Assembly (NCBI GenBank): GCA_934446135.1
Contig: CAKSDT010000105.1
Coordinates: 1 to 5,723 of the forward strand
Origin: an uncultured Clostridia bacterium
GTDB lineage: Bacteria; Bacillota; Clostridia; RGIG6154
Direction: 5' to 3'
DNA: 5,723 nt
Under the pieces are notes generated by a model, which did not search any database, had not been told where the DNA came from, and saw only the letters and a program-made list of their open reading frames with translations. Below are positions 1-3,963 of this stretch, piece after piece; position 1 is the stretch's first letter, and each line of letters begins with the position of its first letter. Position numbers and translations under genes: made by a program.

Positions 1-60
1 GAGTATTTTTCTAACGAATTTTGCTCACTTTGAGTTCGACTCTCTCCATATTTAATCAAA
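1..60. other. Left edge without a supported gene; inverted tRNA T-arm echo
   Basis: No convincing gene is seen here. Bases 32-44 (GAGTTCGACTCTC) are an exact inverted copy of 105-117, the T-arm of the minus-strand tRNA-Arg, and the match continues with one mismatch to base 47. The flanks do not fold into a tRNA: the T-stem would have only three pairs and no acceptor stem is visible. A plus-strand frame open from the left edge to a stop at 53-55 could be the tail of a gene outside the window. On the minus strand, ATG at 47-49 opens a 12-codon frame that I regard as chance. It is either a decayed tRNA end or coincidence. Confidence 0.3.
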
Positions 61-61
61 C

Positions 62-88
62 AAAAAGCCCACCAAATGGTGGGTTTTT
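62..88 (-). terminator. Intrinsic terminator of tRNA-Arg
   Basis: CCCACC (68-73) pairs with GGTGGG (78-83) around the loop AAAT, and flanking A (62-66) and T (84-88) runs extend the pairing. Read on the minus strand, the hairpin lies just past the tRNA CCA end and is followed by a T-run, as in a Rho-independent terminator. The A/T flanks also allow termination from the left on the plus strand. Confidence 0.8.
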
Positions 89-91
89 GGT

Positions 92-167
92 TGGCGTACC
101 CGGGGAGAGTCGAACTCCCAGGCTACAGAGTCGGAGTCTGTTGCGTTATCCATTACGCTACGGGTAC
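92..167 (-). tRNA. tRNA-Arg (anticodon CCG)
   Basis: The reverse strand gives a full cloverleaf of 76 nt with an encoded CCA end (plus-strand TGG at 92-94). The acceptor stem is GTACCCG (167-161) paired with CGGGTAC (102-96), with discriminator G (95). The D-arm is GCGT...ACGC. The anticodon stem ACAGA/TCTGT encloses the loop CTCCGAC, so the anticodon is CCG, which reads the arginine codon CGG. The T-arm is GGGAG-TTCGACT-CTCCC. CGG is rare in the neighbouring genes: I count three in the adjacent thioesterase gene, one in hsp20 and none in the visible EF-G-like gene. The tRNA points the same way as the thioesterase operon upstream and could be partly co-transcribed with it, since no terminator is evident between them. 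Confidence 0.96.
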
Positions 168-171
168 ATAT

Positions 172-290
172 AAAATTACAAATTATCAATCGCACTGCTG
201 ATATATACAAAATTACAAAATTGCAAATTACAAATTAAACCGCCGATACACACAAAATCACAAATCACAAATTATTCTGCCGGCACATAT
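172..290. repeat. Three imperfect tandem AT-rich repeat units
   Basis: Three units follow one another: 172-207, 208-252 and 253-290. Each begins with an A-rich run built from AAAATTACAAATTA-like words (AAAATCACAAATCACAAATTA in the third) and ends with a short GC-containing block: CTGCTGATATATA, CCGCCGATACACA and CTGCCGGCACATAT. Lengths are about 36-45 bases and identity is loose. No gene or clear terminator lies here. The array separates the tRNA from the thioesterase operon and contains the candidate tRNA promoter. Confidence 0.55.
182..210 (-). promoter_or_regulatory. Candidate promoter of tRNA-Arg
   Basis: On the minus strand a -10-like GATAAT (187-182) lies 17 bases after TTGTAT (210-205), and transcription would start about 7-10 bases before the tRNA 5' end. 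The -35 box matches the consensus at only three of six positions and the region is AT-rich repeat, so a chance match is possible. Read-through from the thioesterase operon is the alternative. Confidence 0.35.
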
Positions 291-291
291 G

Positions 292-326
292 CCAACTCCT
301 AATTCCTAACTTCTAATTTTTAACTC
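292..326. repeat. Five degenerate heptamer repeats (CYAAYTY)
   Basis: Starting at 292 the sequence reads as consecutive heptamers CCAACTC, CTAATTC, CTAACTT, CTAATTT and TTAACTC. The last overlaps the stop codon (TGA, minus strand, 327-325) of the thioesterase gene. Heptamer arrays are known in bacterial intergenic DNA and usually arise by slippage. I see no encoded function. Confidence 0.5.
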
Positions 327-780
327 AGGACAGTTTTTTTCTAAGTTCCCGTCTTAAAAGTGCTTCTTCGTACCGTCTTTTTTCCTCGGGCGATTCGAGT
401 TTAAGTTCCGGCACTTTTGCGGGTTTATCGTTTTCGTCCAATGCAACCATTACAAGATATGCGGTGTTGATAAGGGTTTTCGTGCCGTTTAGAGCCTCAA
501 CATAACTGTTTACGCAGACTTCCATCGAAGTAGTTCCGGCATAGGTGATAAACCCTGTCAGCAAAAGAGTATCGTTTGCCCTTGCGGCTTTTTTGAATTC
601 AAGCCTGTCAACCAAAACCGTTGTAACATTTTTTTCGCTGTGCCGTCTTGCCACAACTGCGGCAACAACATCAATCCATTGCATTAATGTACCGCCAAAA
701 AGCCTTTCAAAGCCGTTCATATGAGATTGGTTTAAAATCTGAACCTGTTCGGTGTAAGAATCTTTTACTGTCTTTTTCAT
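325..780 (-). CDS. Acyl-CoA thioesterase, hot-dog fold (YciA/YkhA type)
   Basis: A 151-residue cytoplasmic protein, the usual length for a single hot-dog domain. Family members hydrolyse acyl-CoA to free acid and CoA. The diagnostic segment is residues 22-37, NGFERLFGGTLMQWID: the GG pair followed by M-x-x-x-D, with D37 where the catalytic Asp of YciA-like enzymes lies. The rest fits the alternating strands of the fold (VLVDRLEFKKAA, then TGFITYAGTTSMEV), and the C-terminus is a charged helix rich in Glu and Arg. GGAGG five bases before the ATG supports the start. The ATG overlaps the TGA of the upstream Nudix gene as ATGA, so the two are translationally coupled. The three Arg-Arg pairs are each coded AGA-CGG, next to a tRNA that reads CGG. 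Chain-length specificity cannot be read from the sequence. Confidence 0.9.
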   Translation of the reverse strand: MKKTVKDSYTEQVQILNQSHMNGFERLFGGTLMQWIDVVAAVVARRHSEKNVTTVLVDRLEFKKAARANDTLLLTGFITYAGTTSMEVCVNSYVEALNGTKTLINTAYLVMVALDENDKPAKVPELKLESPEEKRRYEEALLRRELRKKLS

Positions 781-1241
781 AAATCCTCCGTTTTGCTGAA
801 AACCAGTTTGTCCCCCTCATATGAAAGAGTCATCTCAAAAGGGCGGACTTTAGCGTCGTTTAGCAGTTTTTCCAAAAATAATTTATCACCTTCCCAAAGA
901 TTAAGATTCATAATTTCATCTTTTTTAACCCAGGAAAGAGTTCCCTCTCTGCACTCTTTAAGTTGGCCCGAAAACGAATCCGAAGTGTAAAGGTACATAT
1001 TTTCATTTTCCCAATTATCGGAAATAAAATGCACAATTCCTCTGAAAACCGCTTTTTTAAGTTTCAGTCCCGTTTCTTCAAAGGTTTCCCTTTTGACACA
1101 TTCTTCGGGAGTTTCAAAAGAAAAAAGTTTTCCGCCGACCCCAATCCATTTTCCCTCATTGCAGTCATTTTTCTTCTTGTTTCTAAGAAGCATTAAATAT
1201 TTTCCGTCTTTTTCAATATAGCAAAGCGTTGTAAGTTTCAT
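777..1241 (-). CDS. Nudix hydrolase (MutT/8-oxo-dGTP diphosphatase-like)
   Basis: A 154-residue cytoplasmic enzyme expected to cleave a nucleoside diphosphate linked to another moiety. It resembles the clostridial group annotated as 8-oxo-dGTP diphosphatase, starting MKLTTLCYIEKDGKYLML. The Nudix box is complete at residues 37-59: G37, five residues, E43, seven residues, then R51-E52-T-F-E55-E56-T-G58-L59, so the metal-binding Glu residues are present. Two small deviations are Thr53 where a hydrophobic residue is usual, and FSFE where relatives often have an E-x-G-E stretch. I chose the ATG at 1241 because GAGAGG lies 11 bases upstream. An in-frame TTG at 1250 would add three residues but sits only two bases from that site. 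The gene is first in an operon with the thioesterase (4-base overlap). The true substrate is not proven: other Nudix substrates are possible. Confidence 0.9.
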   Translation of the reverse strand: MKLTTLCYIEKDGKYLMLLRNKKKNDCNEGKWIGVGGKLFSFETPEECVKRETFEETGLKLKKAVFRGIVHFISDNWENENMYLYTSDSFSGQLKECREGTLSWVKKDEIMNLNLWEGDKLFLEKLLNDAKVRPFEMTLSYEGDKLVFSKTEDL

Positions 1242-1263
1242 AATTTTCAAAACCTCTCACAAC

Positions 1264-1292
1264 ATTCTAACATAAAACAGTTAATTTTTCAA
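1264..1292 (-). promoter_or_regulatory. Promoter of the Nudix-thioesterase operon
   Basis: On the minus strand TTGAAA (1292-1287) is followed after exactly 17 bases by TAGAAT (1269-1264). Both boxes match sigma-A consensus at five of six positions. Transcription would start around 1257, giving a short leader that contains the GAGAGG ribosome site. The -35 box abuts a TATAAT facing the other way for the lipoprotein gene. Confidence 0.7.
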
Positions 1293-1298
1293 TATAAT
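1293..1298 (+). promoter_or_regulatory. TATAAT box just before the lipoprotein start
   Basis: A perfect -10 hexamer lies only five bases before the ATG at 1304, with no recognisable -35 box 16-18 bases upstream. If used, transcription would begin at or within the start codon and the mRNA would be leaderless. That agrees with the absence of any Shine-Dalgarno sequence, but a chance hexamer in AT-rich DNA is an alternative. Confidence 0.35.
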
Positions 1299-1303
1299 TT
1301 ACT

Positions 1304-1807
1304 ATGAAAAAAATAATATTACTGTTAATGATTCTTTTTTTGTGCTCCTGCACCCAAAAAACATATACCGAAAAGGCATACATAAAAGGAACAGACCTTG
1401 TTTATGTTTCGGGAAAAACGGGGTTTTCCAAAAAAGCCCCCTGCCCTCAGGGCGATTTTGATATAAGTTTAAAAGATGTTACGGGCGATGGCTGCAATGA
1501 AGTTCTGCTTTGTTCCGAAAATTCGCTTTATATCTACGATTTTTCGGGAATACCCATTCAGATAAAAAAACTCGAAAGCGTAGATTTAAAAGCAAAAAAA
1601 TCAGACGGCGGAGCCGTAATATTCCTGCCCGGCGGACAAAACTTTTTTGTTTCGGGCGATTTCGGCAGCCTTTCTTTTTCGCCGCCGTACAATATTTTAG
1701 TCAGTCAAAATAAAATCAGTTATAAAACAAAACTCGGCATAACCGAGTTTGAAATAACCGAATCATACTATGATAAAAAATATATGATTTCCGAAATAAT
1801 TTACTGA
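1304..1807 (+). CDS. Predicted lipoprotein with one FG-GAP-like calcium motif
   Basis: A 167-residue protein of unknown function. Residues 1-16 are a lipoprotein signal: MKK, a hydrophobic run of Ile/Leu, then lipobox L13-C14-S15-C16, so C16 would be lipidated and the mature protein anchored on the outer face of the membrane. Cys at -2 is unusual for a lipobox. Residues 56-69 (LKDVTGDGCNEVLL) match the D-x-T/N-G-D-G-x-x-E calcium loop of FG-GAP/VCBS repeats, followed by ENSLYIYDFSG as in such beta-propeller blades. Only this one clear repeat is present, too few for a propeller. The start is supported by the signal peptide; the next ATG (codon 9) would destroy it. No ribosome site is visible. 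It diverges from the Nudix operon and converges on hsp20, and nothing nearby reveals its role. Confidence 0.75.
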   Translation: MKKIILLLMILFLCSCTQKTYTEKAYIKGTDLVYVSGKTGFSKKAPCPQGDFDISLKDVTGDGCNEVLLCSENSLYIYDFSGIPIQIKKLESVDLKAKKSDGGAVIFLPGGQNFFVSGDFGSLSFSPPYNILVSQNKISYKTKLGITEFEITESYYDKKYMISEIIY

Positions 1808-1841
1808 AAAAATCCCCCGAACCAAACGGTTCGGGGGATTT
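1807..1841. terminator. Bidirectional terminator between lipoprotein gene and hsp20
   Basis: A 14-bp perfect stem: 1810-1823 pairs with 1828-1841 around AAAC, with core CCCCCGAACC/GGTTCGGGGG. On the minus strand it is followed by six T (1812-1807), a strong Rho-independent terminator for hsp20. On the plus strand it directly follows the lipoprotein stop codon but has only TTT after the core, so termination that way may be weaker. Confidence 0.85.
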
Positions 1842-1882
1842 AAGCCGACCGACAAGATGACCGGCTCTTTCGGCATCCTGAA

Positions 1883-1902
1883 CCCGAACTTTTGGGTTCG
1901 GG
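1883..1902. repeat. Second hairpin downstream of hsp20
   Basis: CCCGAAC (1883-1889) pairs with GTTCGGG (1896-1902) around a 6-base loop, starting eight bases after the hsp20 stop. It has no T-tail, so it is probably an mRNA 3' stabiliser or part of the terminator region. Its stem repeats the CCGAAC/GTTCGG core of the 1807-1841 terminator, so the two hairpins could also cross-pair. Confidence 0.55.
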
Positions 1903-1910
1903 AACTTAAA

Positions 1911-2366
1911 CTATTCAATTTCAAGATGTTTTGCAGGCGGAAGCGTGTTTTCTTTTTTCGGCAAAGTCAAATTCAAAACTCCGTTTTCATACTTTGCTTT
2001 GATTCCTTCGGTGTTAATTCCCGATACATCAAATTCTCTCATATAAGAGCCGTACGAACGCTCGCACCGTACATATTTTTTCTTCTCGTCTTTCACTTCA
2101 TGTTCAAGATGACGCTCGGCTTTGATTTTAAGAACATCGCCGTCAATGTCTAAGTGAATATCTTTTTTGTCAAAGCCCGGCAGGTCTGCTTTAAGTTCAA
2201 AACGGTCGCCTTCGTCTTTTATATCGGTCTTGAATTCTTCAAGCGAATTGGTGTCAAAAAATTCAAACGGCGAACCGAAAAATCTTTTCTCAAATTCGTC
2301 CATATCTTTAAAAGGATTGTATACTGCATTGTGTTTTCTATTTCCGTAAGGTCTGAGTTCAAACAT
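1911..2366 (-). CDS. Small heat-shock protein, Hsp20/alpha-crystallin family
   Basis: A 151-residue ATP-independent chaperone that would oligomerise in the cytoplasm and hold unfolding proteins. Order: a short N-terminal arm with aromatic residues (F30, F34, F36, F37), the alpha-crystallin domain at about 46-138, and a short tail. Hallmarks are ADLPGFDKKDI (60-70), the A-x-x-x-x-G-V-L signature (A124, G129-V130-L131) followed by NLTLPK, and a C-terminal L148-E-I150 motif equivalent to the I-x-I that docks neighbouring subunits. I chose ATG at 2366 because GAGAGG lies 10 bases upstream. An ATG at 2375 would add three residues (MVI) but sits one base from that site. The gene is divergent from the regulator at 2628, with a long predicted leader. 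No CIRCE operator was seen upstream. Confidence 0.93.
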   Translation of the reverse strand: MFELRPYGNRKHNAVYNPFKDMDEFEKRFFGSPFEFFDTNSLEEFKTDIKDEGDRFELKADLPGFDKKDIHLDIDGDVLKIKAERHLEHEVKDEKKKYVRCERSYGSYMREFDVSGINTEGIKAKYENGVLNLTLPKKENTLPPAKHLEIE

Positions 2367-2375
2367 AATTACCAT

Positions 2376-2530
2376 ACCTCTCTGTCAGCGTTTAAAATAT
2401 CTTGCTCCGAACCGCCGACTGAACGAAGTGCTTTTTAAAATCGGTATCATAAGTGCCATACCGATGAGCGGCTTTTAATATCACAAAACATTTTAACCAT
2501 CTCCAAATCTTTGTTCCTCTTTCTTTTTAC
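2376..2530 (-). promoter_or_regulatory. Long 5' leader of hsp20 with hairpin
   Basis: From the predicted start near 2531 to the hsp20 ATG the leader is about 165 nt, long for this window. It contains an 8-bp inverted repeat, ATCGGTAT (2440-2447) and ATACCGAT (2458-2465), with a 10-base loop. On the transcript the hairpin is followed by TTTTAAAAAG, a weak terminator-like tail. Leaders of hsp20 genes often act as RNA thermometers, but I found no segment obviously pairing with the GAGAGG ribosome site, so attenuation or mRNA stability is equally possible. Confidence 0.4.
2447..2491 (-). CDS. Possible leader peptide upstream of hsp20
   Basis: A 14-codon frame MFCDIKSRSSVWHL opens at ATG 2491 with GGAG nine bases upstream (2504-2501). 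It ends at TGA (2449-2447) inside the 8-bp hairpin of the leader, so translating ribosomes would disrupt that hairpin. An in-frame ATG at 2500 extends it by three residues but lacks a spaced ribosome site. The frame is short enough to occur by chance, and no codon run points to amino-acid attenuation. Confidence 0.2.
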   Translation of the reverse strand: MFCDIKSRSSVWHL

Positions 2531-2537
2531 AGTTATT

Positions 2538-2565
2538 ATTATACGCAAAAATCTTGACTTTACAA
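2538..2565 (-). promoter_or_regulatory. Promoter of hsp20
   Basis: On the minus strand TTGTAA (2565-2560) precedes a perfect TATAAT (2543-2538) with a 16-base spacer. The -35 box of the divergent regulator promoter (2554-2559) lies inside this spacer, so the two polymerases cannot bind together. Confidence 0.55.
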
Positions 2566-2582
2566 TATACCCGAAGTATAAT
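2554..2582 (+). promoter_or_regulatory. Promoter of the PucR/CdaR-type regulator gene
   Basis: TTGACT (2554-2559), 17 bases, then perfect TATAAT (2577-2582): the best promoter in the window. Transcription would start near 2589, giving a leader of about 40 nt. A small inverted repeat ACTGT/ACAGT (2596-2600 and 2610-2614) lies just downstream of that start and could be an operator or a leader hairpin, and GGAGGG (2618-2623) is the ribosome site. Confidence 0.75.
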
Positions 2583-2627
2583 TAAATAAAATTTAACTGT
2601 ACTCACAGCACAGTAACGGAGGGTAAA

Positions 2628-3794
2628 ATGAATAAAAAAGAACTTATAAATGCGTTTTTTTCGGATAATTCTGTAACGGAACTCACAAAAACGGCTTCAA
2701 TGCTTTTTAAAGCGTCGGTTATGGTGACCGACAGTTCTTTTCATATAGTTTCGTATTCGGGAACCGAAAAATTAAGCCTTGGGTATAAAACTGCCGTAAT
2801 GCACGGGGAACTTTCAGTTTCCGCCTGCCGTAAAATCGAAGAATGTTTTTCCGGAAATCTTGAACAGACGGCATTTTTTCAAAACGGCGGCAAAAATTAC
2901 GCAGCCGGAATATTAAATTCGGGGGGAACCGAAGTGGGTTACGCCGTTTTTGAGTTTGACGGAAAATCAAAACTTCCCGAAAAAGAAGACCTTTTGCTTT
3001 GCTGCGGACTTCTTGCAAAACAACTTTTTCTCGAAAGCCGCAAAAACGGGGTTTTAAGCACGGCAGATGAAATTCTTACAGACCTTTTCGATTCGAAATT
3101 TGAAAATGAACAAATTTTTAACCTGCGTGTTTCGGGAACTTTTCTTTCGCACTTTTCACCTGAAAAATTTGCAATAATAAAATTGGGTGAAAAGTCGCTT
3201 TGCGATTTAAATTCCGTTAAAAATGCCGTAAAAGACGGATTTCACGCTTCATATCCCTTTTTTTATAAAGACAGCCTTATAACTTTTATCCATAAAGACC
3301 ACGATGTTGAAAAACTCATTTCAATCTGTGAAAATTTTTCTTTAAAAGCCGCAATTTCGGTAAAAACAAATTCTCTTTATGAAATGAAAAACGAATATGA
3401 AATCCTTGAAAAAGAAATGGAATATTTTTCGGCAAAACAAAAATCTTTTGCGGTGTATGAGGAAAATTTTGCGGTTTTCTCGGTTTTAAGCGGTTTAACC
3501 AAAACAAATGCTTTTAAAGACCCCGATATTCAAAAAATTTATGAGTATGATATAAAAAACCACACCGACCTTTGCCTTACTCTTTATTTATATCTGACGA
3601 ACAACCGCTCAAGACTCAAAACAGGCAAAAAACTTTTTATCCACCCCAATACCGTGTCTTACCGCCTGTCAAAAATAGAAGAAGAACTTGAAGTGGATAT
3701 TTCAAAGCCCTTTGATTTTTATAAACTTTTTTCGCTTTCTGTGTTTCTTGTAGATATGGGTTTTGATGAACTTTTTATAAAAGAATTTGTATAA
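2628..3794 (+). CDS. CdaR/PucR-family transcriptional regulator
   Basis: A 388-residue DNA-binding regulator. Residues about 19-135 look like a GAF-type sensory domain: helix, strands (VMVTDSSFHIVSYSG at 31-45, YAAGIL, VGYAVFEF), then a long helix. Residues about 175-270 resemble the degenerate GGDEF-like domain of CdaR proteins (FAIIKLGEKS, then AAISVKTNSLYEMKNEYEIL). The C-terminus (about 314-370) is the PucR-type helix-turn-helix: TLYLYLTNN, then K-K-L-F-I-H339-P-N-T-V-S-Y-R-L-S-K-I, the family's recognition signature. No transmembrane segment is seen. GGAGGG four bases before the ATG sets the start. Relatives respond to small metabolites such as sugar acids or purines, but the ligand cannot be told here. 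It is divergent from hsp20 with overlapping promoters and lies upstream of the EF-G-like gene in the same direction, so either may be a target. Confidence 0.82.
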   Translation: MNKKELINAFFSDNSVTELTKTASMLFKASVMVTDSSFHIVSYSGTEKLSLGYKTAVMHGELSVSACRKIEECFSGNLEQTAFFQNGGKNYAAGILNSGGTEVGYAVFEFDGKSKLPEKEDLLLCCGLLAKQLFLESRKNGVLSTADEILTDLFDSKFENEQIFNLRVSGTFLSHFSPEKFAIIKLGEKSLCDLNSVKNAVKDGFHASYPFFYKDSLITFIHKDHDVEKLISICENFSLKAAISVKTNSLYEMKNEYEILEKEMEYFSAKQKSFAVYEENFAVFSVLSGLTKTNAFKDPDIQKIYEYDIKNHTDLCLTLYLYLTNNRSRLKTGKKLFIHPNTVSYRLSKIEEELEVDISKPFDFYKLFSLSVFLVDMGFDELFIKEFV

Positions 3795-3795
3795 C

Positions 3796-3825
3796 TTGCA
3801 CAAAATAAACAAAAAAATTGTGCAA
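3796..3825. promoter_or_regulatory. Inverted repeat TTGCACAA-N14-TTGTGCAA, possible operator
   Basis: Perfect 8-bp arms (3796-3803 and 3818-3825) surround 14 A-rich bases, starting one base after the regulator stop codon. Arm centres are 22 bp apart, about two helical turns, suiting a dimeric DNA-binding protein. It is a poor terminator because the loop is large and no T-run follows. It lies 139 bases before the EF-G-like gene. Confidence 0.4.
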
Positions 3826-3839
3826 AGTAGCCAAAAAGA

Positions 3840-3856
3840 TTTTGCCGAAAGCAAAA
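3840..3856. repeat. Small hairpin in the regulator/EF-G-like gap
   Basis: TTTTGC (3840-3845) pairs with GCAAAA (3851-3856) around CGAAA. On the plus strand no T-run follows, so it is at best a weak terminator for the regulator transcript. The rest of the gap to 3963 shows no convincing -35/-10 pair, so the EF-G-like gene may depend on read-through, an unusual promoter, or an activator. Confidence 0.35.
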
Positions 3857-3948
3857 GGAATTTACACAGTGCGTATAGAACTCAGCCTTTAGAGATATTA
3901 TTATGCGATAAGGATAAAAAAGAAAAATCATTTTAATACGGCAAAAAA

Positions 3949-3963
3949 AGGAGAGATGGCAAA
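3949..3963 (+). promoter_or_regulatory. Ribosome binding site of the EF-G-like gene with decoy ATG
   Basis: AGGAG (3949-3953) lies ten bases before the ATG at 3964. Between them is another ATG at 3956, only two bases from the AGGAG, which reads ATG GCA AAA TGA and ends over the real start codon. The protein start at 3964 is fixed by homology (MKNYSPEDIRN, then the P-loop). Confidence 0.6.

Noticed and set aside
172..290. Repeat units considered as a CRISPR array
   Set aside because: Repeats are degenerate, AT-rich, of unequal length and without unique spacers or cas genes.
793..1196. Two plus-strand open frames (793-990 and 963-1196)
   Set aside because: They lie opposite the Nudix gene, whose complete Nudix box and coupling to the next gene identify the real strand; the frames show no recognisable motif.
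1242..1250. TTG start at 1250 for the Nudix gene
   Set aside because: It is two bases from the GAGAGG site, while the ATG at 1241 is 11 bases away and matches the usual family N-terminus MKLTTLCYIEKDG.
1857..2438. Plus-strand open frames opposite hsp20
   Set aside because: Phe/Lys-rich translations without domain features, antisense to a clear alpha-crystallin domain.
2376..2627. CIRCE (HrcA) operator upstream of hsp20
   Set aside because: No TTAGCACTC-N9-GAGTGCTAA-like sequence is present; the two AAGTGC words at 2426 and 2451 are direct, not inverted.
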